Shown here piece by piece: positions 13,031 to 24,860 of a DNA stretch of 64,000 nt (positions are counted from its first letter, which is position 1; the number at the start of each line of letters is the position of its first letter). A program made the position numbers and the translations under genes. Source of the stretch: Halichoerus grypus (lineage: Eukaryota; Chordata; Mammalia; Carnivora; Phocidae); the NCBI RefSeq assembly GCF_964656455.1, contig NC_135716.1:80936484-81000483 (forward strand). Reading direction: 5' to 3'. Under the pieces are notes generated by a model. That model made no database searches. It was not told where the DNA came from and worked only from the letters and a program-made list of their open reading frames with translations.

Positions 13031-13150
13031 GCACGTGTGGTGAGCACTGGGTGTTATACACAACTAATGAATCATTGAATACTATATCAAAAACTAATGA
13101 TGTACTATATAGTGGCTATCTGAACATAATAAAAAAAAGAAAGAAAAGAA
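13031..13150 (+). repeat. L1 3'-tail fragment inserted in L1A ORF2
   Basis: About 120 bp interrupt ORF2 between 'aaagaaattgaatcag' and 'atcttccaaaaaacaag'. The insert reads as the last part of a carnivore L1 3'UTR: 'gtgagcactgggtgttatac', 'atcaaaaactaatgatgtac', then AATAAAA and an A/G-rich tail. No clean duplication is visible, and a few target bases seem to have been lost. Confidence 0.85.
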
Positions 13151-15416
13151 GAAAAAAATCTTCCAAAAAACAAGAGTGCAGGGCCATATGGCCTCCCAGT
13201 GGAATTCTACCAAACATTTAAAGAAGAATTAATACCTATTCTTCTGAAGCTGTTTCAAAAAGTAGTAATGGAAGGAAAACTTCCAAACTTGTTCTATGAG
13301 GCCAGCATTACCTTGATCCCAAAACCAAAGACCCCACCAGAAAGGAGAAATACAGACCAACATTCCTGATGAACATGGATGCAAAATTCCTCACCAAGAT
13401 AATAGCTAATAGAATCCAACAACACTTCAAAAGGATTATTCACCACAACCAAGTGGGACTTATTCCTGGGCTGCAGGGGTGGTTCAACATCCACAAATCA
13501 TTCAATGTGATACACCACATTAATAAAGGACAGGACAAGAACCATATGATCCTCTCAATAGATGCAAAAAAAGCATTTGACATAATACAGTGTTCTTTCT
13601 TCATAAAAACTCTCTGCCATGTACGGATAGAGGGAACATACCTCAATATCCTAAAAGCCATATAAGAAAAACCCACAGCAAATATCATCCTCAACAGGGA
13701 AAAACTGGGAGCTTGTCCCCTAAGTCAGGAACAAGACAAGGATGTCCACTCTCACCACTGTTGTTCAACATAGTACTAGAAGTACTAGCCTTAGCAATCA
13801 GACAACAAAAAGAAATAAAAGGCTTCCAAATCAGCGAAGAAGAAGTCAAACTATCACTCTTTGCAGATGCCATGATACTCTATGTGGAAAACTCAAAAGA
13901 TTCCACCCAAAAATTGCTAGAACTGATACAGGAATTCAGCAAAGTTGCAGAGTATAAAGTCAATGCACAGAAGTCAGTGGCATTTCTATGCACTAACAAT
14001 GAGGCAGAAGAAAGAGAAACCAAGGAATCGATCCCATTTACAATTACACCAAACACCATAAGATACCTAAGAATTAACCTAAGAGGTAAAGGATCTGTAC
14101 TCTGAAAACTATAGAACACTCATGAAAGAAATTGAGGATGACACAAAGAAATGGAAAAACATTCCATGCTCATGGATTGGAAGAACAAGTATTGTTAAAA
14201 TGTCTATGCTACCTAGAGCAATCTATACATTCAATGCAATCACTATCAAAATACCATCAGTATTTTTCATAGAACTGGAATAAACAATCCTAAAATTTGT
14301 ATGGAATCAGAAAAGACCCTGAATAGCCAAAGGAATGTTGAAAAAGAAAAGCAAAGCTGGAGGCATCACAATTCCAGACTTCTATTACAAAGCTGTAATC
14401 ATCAAGACAGTATGGTACTGGCACAAAAACAGACACATAGATCAATGGAACAGATTAGAGAACCCAGAAATGGACCCTCAACTCTATGGTCAACTACTCT
14501 TCAACAAGGCCAGAAAGAATATCCAATGGAAAAAGGACAGTCTCCTTAACAAATTGTGTTGGGAAAATTGGACAGCCACATGCAGAAAAATGAAACTCCT
14601 CCACTTTCTTACACCATACACAAAAATAGACTCAAATGAATGAAAGACCTACATGTGAGACAGGAATCCATCAAAATCCTAGAGGAGAACGCAGTCAACA
14701 ACTTTTTTGACCTCAGCCACAGCAACTTCTTTCTAGACATGTCTCCAAAGGGAAGAAAAACATAGCAAAAATGAACTATCAGGACTTCATCAAGATAAAA
14801 AGCTTCTGCACAGCAAAGGAAACAGTCAACAAAACTAAAAGACAACTTACAGAATGGGAGAAGATATTTGCAAATGTCTTTTCAGAGAAAGAACTAGTAT
14901 CCAAAATCTGTAAAGATCTCATCAAACTCAACACCCAAAAAACAAATAATCCAGTCAAGAAATGGGCAGAAGACATGAACAGACATTTCTCCAAAGAAGA
15001 CATATAAATGGCCAACAGACACATGAAAAGAGGCTCAACATCACTCAGCATCAAGGAAATACAAATCAAAACCACGATGAGATACCACCATACACCTGTC
15101 AGAATGGCTAAAATGAACAATTCACGAAATAACAAATGTTCGTGAGGATGCAGAGAAAGGGCCCCCTACACTGTGGGTGGGAATGCAAGCTGGTGCAGCC
15201 ACTCTGGAAAACAGTATGGAGGTTTCCTCAAAAAGCTAAAAATAGAACTACCCTAATACCCATCAATTGCACTACAAGGTTTTATCCAAAGGATGCAAAT
15301 ATAGTGATTCGAGGGGTACATGCACCCCAATATGTATAGCAGCAATGTCCACAATAGCCAAAAGATGGAAAGTGCCCCAATGTCCATTGACAGATGAATG
15401 GATAAAGAAGATGTGA

Positions 15417-15426
15417 TATATATATA

Positions 15427-15472
<46 letters not shown>
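15417..15472. repeat. (TA)n(TG)n(TA)n microsatellite
   Basis: A compound TA/TG/TA dinucleotide tract at the position near the end of L1 ORF2 where the source has a short TATA run. It has expanded inside the dead copy. Confidence 0.9.
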
Positions 15473-15477
<5 letters not shown>

Positions 15478-15697
15478 GAATATTACTCAACTATCCAAAA
15501 GAATGAAATCTTGCCATTTGCAACGACATGGATGGAACTAGAGTATATTATGCTAAATGAAATAAGTCAGTCAGAGAAAGACAGATACCATATGATTTCA
15601 CTCATATGTGGAATTTAAACAAAACAGAGGAACAGAGGGGAAGGGAAGGAAAAGTAAAATAAAAGGAAAAGAGGGAGGCAAACCATAAGTGACTCTT

Positions 15698-15933
15698 GGG
15701 GTTTTTTTGTTTGTTTTGGAGGGGGCCTTGGGGTTTGGGGGGGTTTTTAAACATTTTTTTAATTTATTTATAACAGAGAGAGAGAGCACGATCAGGAGGA
15801 GCAACAGAGGGAGAGGGAGAAGCAGGCTCCATGCTGAGTAGGGAGCCCAATGCAGGGCTCCATCCCAGGATCCTAGTATCATGACCTGAGCCAAAGGCAG
15901 AGGCTTAAGCGAATGAGTCACTCAGGCGCCCCC
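15698..15933 (-). repeat. CAN SINE inserted in the L1A 3'UTR
   Basis: An inverted CAN SINE splits the L1A 3'UTR. The duplication is ccataagtgactctt (15683-15697) and ccataagagactctt (15934-15948), 15 bp with one mismatch. The tail side on this strand is an unusual G/T-rich stretch (15698-15737) before the normal TTTAATTTATTT complement, presumably a degenerated A-tail. Confidence 0.94.
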
Positions 15934-16167
15934 CCATAAGAGACTCTTAACTATAGGGAGCAACCTGAGGGTTGCCGGTCGGAGGTGGGGGGGGGGGATG
16001 GGCACCTGGGTGATGGGCATTAAGGCAGCACTTAAAGGAATGAACACTGGGTGTTGTATGCAACTGATGAATCACTGAAATCTACCTCTGAAATTATTAA
16101 TACAGTATATGTTAATTAAATTGAAATAAAAAATTTAAAAAAATAATAAATAAAATGTATGAGTTTG

Positions 16168-16951
16168 TTAGATACTGTAAAATATTTCAGAAGAACACAA
16201 ATACCTCTTATCTAGCTCATAAAAGAAGTTCCTGAAATCAGAAAGTCCTATATATTGATTGAGTCCTATCATATCACACAGTGCTATTTTTGATGGTAAT
16301 TTAGAAAATAAGAAGTCTTATTTTTAATCACATTTAAAATATTTTAAACATATAAGAATATTGTCACTTTTCTAAACAAAAATGAATCTGTGAGTGAATG
16401 CAATATCATACAAGACTTGAAAAATGATTAAATTTATTGTTCAAATTATGTCTCCTTTATCAACTATAATTGCAGTATAATACAACTTCATATAAAAGAC
16501 AAACAGGACTTAATATTCATTAATACCAAATGCAGAAAAAATCTCAAGTTACTTGTTATGCAATGAAAGTAACATTTTTCTATTTAGATATTTTTGGCTA
16601 AGTATTAAATAAAAAATGTTACAGATGACGTGGAGAATGGGGGGTGGGGAGGTTAGGGAGAATATGGAGAAATGATTGACATTCTTACCTGATAGAGCCA
16701 AGAAAAAGCACTTTATTTCAAAATTGAAAAAAAAAACAAATTTCTCAAGCCATTAGTATTACTAGTGTTGCCTTAATAAAACCACACCAACATTAATGAG
16801 AGCAAGTTTTAATTCACTTTCCATCCCACCCCCCTAACAAACCACTTTTATTCTCCCCATTCTCAAAATAGTTCAATCCTAAGAACCCACATAAGCTGAA
16901 ATGCCAAGAACATAGAAAAAATGCACTTCCATATTTGATAAAACTCAGTTT
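16168..16951. other. Unique AT-rich sequence
   Basis: No repeat, RNA or coding frame was recognised between the L1A duplication and the next SINE. Confidence 0.5.
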
Positions 16952-16968
16952 AAAAAAATAGTATCCTA

Positions 16969-17161
16969 GGGGCGCCTGGGTGGCTCAGTCGTTAAGCATC
17001 TGCCTTCGGTTCAGGTCATGATCCCAGAGTCCTGGGATCAAGCCCCACATCAGGCTCCCTGCTCGGCGGGAGTCCTGCTTCTCCCTCTCCCACTCCCCCT
17101 GCTTGTGTTCCCTCTCTCGCTGTGTCTCTCTCTGTCAAATAAATAAATAAAATCTTAAAAA
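16969..17161 (+). repeat. Young CAN SINE with exact TSD
   Basis: A nearly consensus copy: head ggggcgcctgggtggctcag (A-box region), 'tcctgggatcaagccccaca' (B-box region), then the arctoid-type 'ctctgtcaaataaataaata' ending. It is flanked by the exact 17-bp duplication aaaaaaatagtatccta at 16952-16968 and 17162-17178. This is one of the copies that point to a caniform, probably arctoid, genome. Confidence 0.97.
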
Positions 17162-17178
17162 AAAAAAATAGTATCCTA

Positions 17179-18734
17179 AAATATTTACAAAATATTAATA
17201 AGAATGAGGCATATTTCGTTCACGTATGTTGAAACCTGTTCCTAAGACTTCTGTGTTTCCCTATCTTCTGAACATGCCCAAGAGGAAATGCAGAAATATT
17301 CTGGATGTGGGAAACAGGTGCCCTGAAAGCATCTGCAACTGATCCAAATTTTAACTGATTACTAGTGAATTCTCTTACTGCTGTGGGGCTGGCCATGAGA
17401 ACAGAAAGCAAAATCTCATAGCACTGTCCTCTATGGTTTCAGCACACTCTGTATTCTAGCCTCAGGGAGTTCTCACAGCAAATGAAACAGTCACCCAAGG
17501 ACGGAGGAAAAAATTGGAGCTAAGAATTTACCCAACTTAAAACTTACAAGTATAATTCCTGAAACTGATCAGGATTTAAGAAAACATGGACTGCTATGTT
17601 CATGCCCCTCCTAGTGACTAAACTGGGGAAAATTAAAAATCAGGTTTTCCAAAGTCACATTCATTAAATGTTTAAGTGTCCACAGTGTGAAGGATGGGAC
17701 TCCACCAGTCTTCAAATAAATGTCCATACAGCCTCTCCTCTACGGAGACCACCCACCATTTCACATCCTGCCTGTAAATTCTCTGTATTAAGTAGAACAT
17801 GCTGTCCTGGCTTGGGCCTTCAGCTTATAAAAAGCTTCCAAGAGAAAGATTTGTTCTGTTCTTTATTTGGCAGATGGCATTTCAGGTTTGTGCACATGCT
17901 CAACACTATAAATAACAGCTCAAGCAGCCCTCAACTAGCTCTTACCTTCAATGACACATAGGAGGCCTTAGCTTCTATGGGCCATTGCTATTTCCTTGTC
18001 AAAATTAACCTTGTGTCCTGACAGTTTTAGGCCATATTTCTTGTGACTCCCATTAAGAAGCAAAAAGACACCAACATGGTATTTATTAATTCTAAAAAAT
18101 ACCACTCTTTATAAAATATACAGCACCTGGGGGGCACAGGCCTCCACAATGCAACATTAGTGATGTACATGAGCCATCTCACACTAGCAGGGCCACAAGA
18201 AAGGTGTCACTGTGGAAGCCCCAAGGTTAGGCTTCCATGGGAAATTGTTTGGGCAGCAAGTTGCTCCTACAGCTTGATGATATTAACAAGGAAAAGCCAG
18301 CTATTGTTCAAACTAATCTTCAGCTCAAATACAGAATGGAATAATTTTCCACAGTCGAGAGGAAAAGCCACTTGCAAATTTCCACTGTCTGTGGCATTCC
18401 AGAGTTCTGTTTATGGCACCCTAGGACCCTAATCTTCAAGGAGATGAAATGCTAAACTAGACAGAAAAATACACAGCCTGAGTCCTGCACAATTTGGAAT
18501 TGAGGAAGGGGCACCCATCTTGGTGGTAATCTCTTTCCTCAGGCATGTGAGCACAATGGTGACCCTCTCCAGGGAGGCTGCAGAGGTCTCCCCAGAACCT
18601 CACCATCTCCCTTAGTCCTGTCTTTTTTCCAACACTGCAGCCAAAGTGGTCACATTGAAATTTACTTCTATTCATGCCCTTTTTAGCTCAAAACCCTGCA
18701 ATAGCTGCTTATGACACTCAGAAAAAAAACAATG
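17179..18734. other. Non-repetitive DNA, no gene recognised
   Basis: The frames here are all under 100 codons (longest 17668-17961, 97 codons) and show no domain. I see nothing else that can be supported. Confidence 0.5.
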
Positions 18735-19260
18735 TCATCCACACATATGCATAAAGATATATGTACAAAGACATTCTTTGCAGCATTGTCAGTAATGGTG
18801 GGGAAAAAAAACTGGCCTGAAGGTGAATCAGTCAATTGTTTGAGAGGTCAAAGTAATGTCAGTGCAGCCACCTACAGATGGGGTGCACCTATATGTACTG
18901 ACACAGAAACGTAAATAACCCAATTTATTAGGTTAAAGAAAAAACAAAACAGAATATTACATTTAGAATAAATCCATTGATGTTTTAAAAGTGTGTAAAA
19001 GTGGGGGGCACTTGGGTGGCTCAGTCGGTTAATGGTCCAACTCTTGATTTCAGCTCAGGTCTCCATTTCAGGATTGTGAGTTCAGCCCCTCTTTGGCCCA
19101 GCATGGAGCCTACTTAAAAATAAAATAAAAGAGTGTAAACCCTTCACCAAGTCTCTAAGGAACCCATGTTTAGGTTTTGATTTTTTAAGTGTAGAATGGT
19201 GTTTAGAAACCATTTGTTAATATTTAATAAATGGATTTGTTAAAATGGGTCTGATGTCTG
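18735..19260 (+). repeat. Old L1 3' end, split by a SINE
   Basis: The left part follows an old L1 3' end: 'acattctttgcagcattgtc', a run of A with 'actggcc', then 'cacctatatgtactgacaca'. The CAN SINE at 19000-19126 interrupts it and similar AT-rich 3'UTR sequence continues to about 19260. It is highly diverged, and both outer limits are approximate. Confidence 0.62.
19000..19126 (+). repeat. Short CAN SINE (no CT block)
   Basis: The head 'cacttgggtggctcagtcgg' and 'gatttcagctcaggtctcc' are followed directly by the A-rich tail taaaaataaaataaaa, so the CT-rich middle is absent, as in the shorter SINEC type. The flanking duplication is aaaagtgtgtaaa (18987-18999) and aaaagagtgtaaa (19127-19139), with one mismatch. 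Confidence 0.9.
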
Positions 19261-19721
19261 ATTACTGGGTTAAAATTAAGATTTCAGAACATGATTAAAT
19301 TACTACCAATTCTTTCCTTGGAAAAATAGTACTAAAAAAAAGCCCTTTTATTTTTTGAAATCCCCTGAAGCCAAAGAATTTAATAGATACAGCAATCCTT
19401 GTTCTGCATTTAATTATCTGTATCCTCCTTACTCCCACCCAAAATTATTTGTTCCACTTTTTTTTGTCCCTATTCAGAAGAAATAAAACTTCTCAGCAGG
19501 CAGCCTAAAAAACAAAAGCATTTGGGGAAGCAATTCAACACCTTTGGGTCTCATGAATATTGAAACAACCCCCAGGACGCTACTGGTCCCTTGTGAACCA
19601 GCTTTATGTCCACTCTTGTCGGCAACCTGAGTTGGTAACAAAGCGGTTTCTCTGAGATATTGGTCTAAATCTGCAGATTCGCCTTGATCAGCTTCACCTC
19701 AGCTAAACTTCAGATCATGGC
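19261..19721. other. Unique sequence
   Basis: Nothing recognisable was seen between the old L1 piece and the LTR. Confidence 0.45.
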
Positions 19722-20280
19722 TGATGTGATATAATTTTGGGGTTCAAGAGTGAACGGTCAAGAAAGAATTCTTCAGTGCAAAAAGGGTGGTTTTATTAAA
19801 GCACAAGGACAGGACCCATGGCCAGAAAGAGCTGCACTGGTGTTGTGATGGGTGACTGATTATATATTTTCAAGTTGGGAGGAGGATGAGGGATACAGTA
19901 AGTCTCTAAGGAATTTGGAAGTAGGTTTCCAGGACTTTGAGGGATCATTTACTACTGTCTAGTGAAACCTTAGTCATGAGACCCATGAGATGTATATCAG
20001 TGGGCCATATGCTTGGAGGATGACTGCTAACATATATCTTGGGGAGGGAGGGGTGGAGATAAAGGGATTTTTATAGGTTAAAGAAGACTTACAGGATCCT
20101 GGAGGTGGGGCTTATGTCAAGCTAAGGTTGCTTTTTGCCTCTAGCAAAGTATTAACATTGAAGCAGTTGAGTCCCTGGAGGAAAGTCACTCTGCCTGTCC
20201 CAAGTACTTGTCAATGGGCTCCAAGTTGTAAGGAACTTTAATTTTTTTCTACATTTCTTTTGCATTTGTTCTCCACATCA
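19722..20280 (-). mobile_element. Solo LTR of an endogenous retrovirus, minus strand
   Basis: On the minus strand the 559-bp element starts TGATGTGGAGAACAAATG and ends 'ATTATATCACATCA', so it has the TG...CA ends of an LTR. It holds a TATATAAT box (plus-strand about 19860-19868), followed about 70 bp downstream by the poly(A) signal AATAAA in 'GCTTTAATAAAACC' (near 19795), and roughly 70 bp remain to the 3' end. That is the expected U3-R-U5 order. No internal retroviral sequence or second LTR lies next to it, so it is a solo LTR left by recombination. I recall similar carnivore repeats but cannot assign the family. No clear short duplication was found at the edges. Confidence 0.82.
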
Positions 20281-20986
20281 GTGGGCATCTAAGCAGATGA
20301 CCTTTCATCATCTGATAGCTCTTCCTAGAACTACAGCTTTACCATAACCCTGACTTATGCTTATACCTTCTTGCCTGTGCTTGCCCTGGTTGTACAATAA
20401 ATGTGCCAAAAGAATCTGAGACTGGAAATGCCCAAGATCTTACAATGATCCGATTTGCTTTCCTATCCTCAACTCTCCCTCACTCAGGACTTACAATATT
20501 GCCTTGCATATAGTAAGGACTCAATAAATATTTGTTGAATAAATAAATGAGGCAACAAATGGACAGATTTCTTCCTTGGGCATGCAATCCTCCCCCCATT
20601 GCCATATTCACCACCACATGTCCCTCCAAGTCTCCCACCTACTCATCTTTGCCCCCACACTCGAACTCAGTTCACCTCACATCCTCCACAAAACTCTCAG
20701 TAATCTATACATTATCATTCACCCACCAAAAAAATGCATACTTACTGTTATATATACAGTGTTTAACTAAGGGTGGTGATATGCATGCATGTGTGCATTG
20801 TGTGGCATACAAATTTATTTTCACTGATCAAATCGATGATACTCTACCAATGCTTGAGCCTTCAAACAGATAAATGTATTAACTCTAGAAAACTGAAATG
20901 TGAAGCAAGAAATTGTTTCTGAGATTTCCTCTAATAAGCTTTGAGATGTATATGTCTCTTTCTTTAGGTAAAATTTTCAAGAATAA
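20281..20986. other. Mostly unique sequence
   Basis: Apart from an L2/MIR-like tail near 20480-20549, nothing was recognised. The 108-codon frame at 20547-20873 has no domain. Confidence 0.45.
20480..20549 (+). repeat. L2 or MIR 3'-end fragment
   Basis: 'cttgcatatagtaaggactc' followed by 'aataaatatttgttgaataa' is the familiar 3' end shared by L2 and MIR elements. It is too short to choose between them, but the TTGTTGAATRAATRAATGA ending favours L2. Confidence 0.7.
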
Positions 20987-21183
20987 GGGGTGCCTGGGTG
21001 GCTCAGGCAGTTAAGCATCTGCCTTAGGCTCCCGTCATGATCCCAGGGTCCTGGGATCAAGCCCTGTTTTGGGATCCCTGCCAAGCGGGGAGCCCACTTC
21101 TCCCTCTCCCTCTTCCCCTCCCCACTGCTCATGCTCTCTCTTTCTATCTCTCTCTCTCAAATAAATAAATAAAATCTTTAAAA
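20987..21183 (+). repeat. CAN SINE
   Basis: The head ggggtgcctgggtggctcag, a CT-rich middle including 'tctctctttctatctctctc', and an AAATAAATAAATAAAATC tail are all present. A probable degenerate duplication is aaattttcaagaataa (20971-20986) against aaatttt...gagaataa (about 21184-21204). Confidence 0.93.
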
Positions 21184-21204
21184 AAATTTTTTTTTGAGAA
21201 TAAA

Positions 21205-21862
21205 ACTTTTTTTCAAGAATACATCTTTACCTGCTTTGAAATCGGGTGTCATGAAGTGGAAATTGTGACAATAATCTTTGGCACCAGAATTTTTCTTATT
21301 CCATTCTGTTATAAGCCTTTTGGAGTCAAAGATGAGAGCTTTAAGCTGGTGTATCATCAGTGACTCAATCAACCACCAAAAATGATTAAGCTTCTTAAAC
21401 TTCATTTTTGTATTCTAGTTCTTTGCTTGTTTGGTTTGGTTTGGTTTTCCCCTGGGAGGGAGGGAGAGAAGAGGAGGCTCAGGATAAGACAAAGATAAGT
21501 GAGCAACTTGATAAGGAGCAGCCAAGACACATTTTTAGAAAGAGCATGTCTGATGTTCAATTTGTTTGCATTGCTGTGCTACAGATCCTTCTCTTATTAA
21601 CCCCTTCACATTTTCTCCCACTCAAAAAAACAAAAACCTACGTGCTTAAGGATGCCTTTGTGTAAGTGACATGTAGAATAGAAACTGATCTAGAGAGTTA
21701 GTGAGGTATCTAGGTCAATGGTATTTGGAACAGAGACAGCTCTTCTGAAAGCAGGCCCCAGAGCAGAAATGACCATAAATACATAAGGACTCTGGGAATT
21801 TTCACAAATTTGTGTTCCATGGAGAACAGAAGTCAATTAGCTATGTATAATTAACTTTTGCT
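21205..21862. other. Unique sequence
   Basis: No repeat or gene was recognised. Frames of 75 and 85 codons are present on opposite strands with no domain. Confidence 0.45.
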
Positions 21863-22245
21863 GAACTCAATAGCTCTAATAGTTATGTGTGTAGATTGCT
21901 TACAATTTTTTATATACAAGATCATGTCATCTGAAATAGAAATAGTTTTATTTCCTTCCTTCCAATTTCAATGCCTTTTATTTCTTTCTCTGCCTAACTG
22001 CCCTGGCTAGACCTTCTAGTACAATGATGAAGGCAGTGGCCAGAGCCGAGATCCTTATCTTGTTCCTCATCTCAGAAAGCTGTCAGTCTTTCACCATTAA
22101 GTATAATGTTAGCTGTAGGTTTTTATAAATGCCTGTTAGCAGGCTGAGGAAATTCCCTTCTGTTCCTGATATGTTGAGTGTTTTTGTCATGAAAGGATGT
22201 TGGATTGATAAATGCTGCTTCTGCTTCTATTGAGATAGGCTTTGA
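21863..22245 (-). repeat. Old L1 ORF2 fragment, minus strand
   Basis: Landmarks of the L1 reverse-transcriptase region are readable in reverse: 'aagatcatgtcatctgaaat' (complement of the YXDD region), 'ccctggctagaccttctagt', 'cagtctttcaccattaagta' and the 'tgttggattgataaatgctg' block. It is truncated at both ends and full of frame breaks. The level of decay suggests an old L1M copy. Confidence 0.85.
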
Positions 22246-22249
22246 CATT

Positions 22250-23825
22250 AAAAAGGTCAGGACATAGCAAAGAAGGATGAGAATATAAACTGAGGTTATT
22301 GTCCTATATTCAATTTTTTTATTAGTATAGATGTTAATGGACACACACAGTAATTACACAATCTAGCAGGAAATACTTGCAGAAGTTAAAATTATCTTCC
22401 TGTTATAAGACATGCTAACAACACAAAAATTTCCCAGATGCATAACATCTATATTTTCATAGAACTATTTTCCAATGGCTACCATACTATATGATCACCT
22501 TTATAGATCTTTTTTAGAAAAGACAAGTAAAATTGACGATGGGAGTCTATAAATTGCTTTTTTATTAGAAGTATATTCAATCTATTAAAAAAACACACAC
22601 ACACAAATCCCAAATGTCTGATTTCAAGAGCATTAGGCCAGTAGTTTTCAAATCAACTGATCCCAATTCCTCACTGCTTCAGGAAAACAAGGTGTTCTAA
22701 AAAATTTTTTAGAGCCAATGGAAGGGCTCCAAGCTGCTTCACTCCCTCCCCTGACTCCAGTGGGATCCAAGCCACTGTTGTCTCATTTTTATACTGGGTT
22801 CTCCAGCTAATGATGTATTCAAAACCATTGGCTGAGATCATGGTATATCATTACTCTGAAATAACAAAATAACAAAATTTATAAGTTGTATTATTTCACT
22901 GATGGTTCTCTACATAGTATTCTAACACACACATGATATTTTAACACAAAATCAGCAGGAAATTCTTAGTGACTGTGTTCGGTATTCTCCAGTTGCCCCT
23001 CCAGATTCCCTCTCAACCTCTCCATCCTGCTTCCCACTCTGGGATGCTGAATGCCTGGACTATGTGAGCATAGACCACCTCAGCAAGGACTTTGTCACCA
23101 CATATTACATGAGCAGTCCCACTCTAGACTTTTTGGTGGGTTCAGCCAGGCTGAACCCTGTCCTGGCAGGGGAGCCAAGGGCACAGAATGTGGCCCTACC
23201 CTGAAGTCCTGGATCCTGACAGGAAGGCAGTCCTCTTGAGGCTTCTCTGCCCCAGTTGGTAGCCATTCCCTCATATGCCCCAGCCCTGCCTTCACCTGCC
23301 TGAGCTACTATAGCAGCCCTGAGGGTTCCCAGCCTGGGTAATCAGCACCTTCATTCAGCCCTCTTTGAATTATCCTCATTCACACATGCCTTGGATTCTG
23401 ACTGATAAGGTAACTTTCATACCTCATATCCATGTCAGATTTTACAGTCTATTAAGCCCTTGCACACACATGATCTAACTTAACCCTCCAAAGAACCTAA
23501 GAGGTTACAGACTTGGCTTAAATGAACAAGTATTAGCCCAACAGACTCTACAACATAGGATTAGGTGAGCAGGGAGAGGCACATGTGGCAAAGTGAGCAA
23601 AGCCAGAGCAAAGGCTGAGCTTAAGTGGGCCTGCCTAAGTCTCTAGGACCTCACACCAACCTGTCCCCTGGCCAACAACTTAGAAAGAGTCTCTAAGACC
23701 TTGAAATCAATGACTCCTCTAACTTCCTTAATCTCCCCCCTTTGCAGGGGAGTCAACACTTGAAGTGCTTGCAGTTTTAGAGAATCAATTGGTAGCCTCA
23801 GGTCAGTCATAGAAGAGTTGAAAAA
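22250..23825. other. Unique sequence
   Basis: No coding exon or repeat is supported. A short CA run (cacacacacaca, about 22592-22603) is present. The GC-richer stretch at 23040-23340 has 62- and 66-codon frames on opposite strands but no domain or splice pattern I can defend. Confidence 0.45.
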
Positions 23826-23829
23826 AACA

Positions 23830-24011
23830 TTTTTTTAGATTTTATTTATTTATTTGAGAGAGAGCATGAGTGGGGGTGGGGACAAAGGGAGAGGGAGAAG
23901 CAGGTTCCCCGCTGAGCAGGTAGCCCACTGTGGGACTCAATCCCAGGACCCTGAGATCATGACCTGAGCTGAAAGCAGACACTTAGCCGACTGAGCCATC
24001 CAGGGGCTCTG
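23830..24011 (-). repeat. CAN SINE, minus strand
   Basis: The tail complement TTTTTTTAGATTTTATTTATTTATTT, a GA run and the 'gccgactgagccatccaggg' head complement identify an inverted CAN SINE. The possible duplication is only ttgaaaaa, which is weak. Confidence 0.92.
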
Positions 24012-24012
24012 C

Positions 24013-24860
24013 TTTGAAAAATTTCTTAAAACAGTTTATATCTGCTCTGTTTTTCTTTCTTAATGATGTCCATATTCCCATAGGAGTTAGTCCCCATTGT
24101 TTACATCTTTAACATAGCAGTACTACCAATTTTTTTTCCTTTAACTTAGTTGACATTTCTTCCTCAAATTACATTAAAGGTAGGTTCATATCAAAACGTT
24201 ATTGGTAAGGTGTCTGCAACTACTTCTCCTCAATTTGCCCTAACATTTAAGATGTAGTTTTGCAGGACCATCACCCAAGTTTGCCCATAGCACTCCAATA
24301 TGAACTGCATTCATGACAGGAGCTCTGCTGCATCCAGGCGCTCAAAGACTGGAGGCACCCTGAGCCAGGGGTTAGGGGGACAATGAGAAAAAAAAACTGT
24401 TAACAATTCCTAAGCCCTCAACTCTGTGTAAACACTTGCTCTTTTTAATCAGGGATTTTACATTGACAAACAATAACAGAAAGCAAAAGGAAGAAGTGAT
24501 TTCTGCCTGTCAGTGTTGGCCCTTAGTGGCATTACTACAGTATTTTCTTCTTTCATCTAATTTTTGCCTTGTGATAAAATCAGGCATACTAAATATCAAA
24601 AATGAAATTTTCTTCTTTTTTTAATAAATGGTATACAAGCACTGTTTCATTCTAATACATAAAAATTAAGCCCCCAAATATCTTCCCAAGCTCTTGTTAA
24701 AGTTTTATGACTATCCTATGAGATTCTACAGAAGCCTAGGACACTTAAAGGAGGGAATTAAAATAATAAGTAGAAGCATATGTGTTTACTTAACCCAACT
24801 AGTGGGAGACTAAATGTACTTTCTGTTTTACTTTCTGGTTGAGGAGAAACTTCAAAACAT
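24013..24860. other. Unique AT-rich sequence
   Basis: Nothing recognisable was seen in this stretch. Confidence 0.45.

Larger units (their letters stand above)
11676..15618 (+). pseudogene. L1A ORF2 (endonuclease/reverse transcriptase), broken
   Basis: ORF2 protein nicks DNA with an AP-like endonuclease and copies L1 RNA with its reverse transcriptase. The ATG at 11676 starts MALTSYLSRITLNVNG, the conserved ORF2 N-terminus. The endonuclease is interrupted by stops from about 11766 onward. The RT region (about 13370-14105) is readable: '[18 protein letters not shown]', then the catalytic motif as FADA at 13860-13871 where active copies have FADD, so the second catalytic aspartate is lost. A truncated L1 tail interrupts the gene at 13031-13150. 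The C-terminal region continues in several frames to the stop at 15618. Confidence 0.93.
8741..16151 (+). mobile_element. L1A: full-length carnivore LINE-1 with exact TSD
   Basis: This is a complete L1: a 5'UTR (8741-10703), ORF1 remnant, ORF2 remnant and a 3'UTR ending in an A-rich tail. The element is bounded by the exact 16-bp duplication aaaatgtatgagtttg at 8725-8740 and 16152-16167, so both ends are certain. It starts ggaggagttaagatggcag, the typical L1 5' end with a YY1-like AAGATGGC. It carries two later insertions: a truncated L1 tail at 13031-13150 and an inverted CAN SINE at 15698-15933. Both ORFs are broken, so it is a dead copy. L1 moves by target-primed reverse transcription using its own RNA, the ORF1 RNA-binding protein and the ORF2 endonuclease/reverse transcriptase. 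Confidence 0.96.

Noticed and set aside
16969..17161. tRNA-Lys gene
   Set aside because: The tRNA-like head belongs to a CAN SINE; there is no complete cloverleaf or terminator, and a CT block and A-tail follow.
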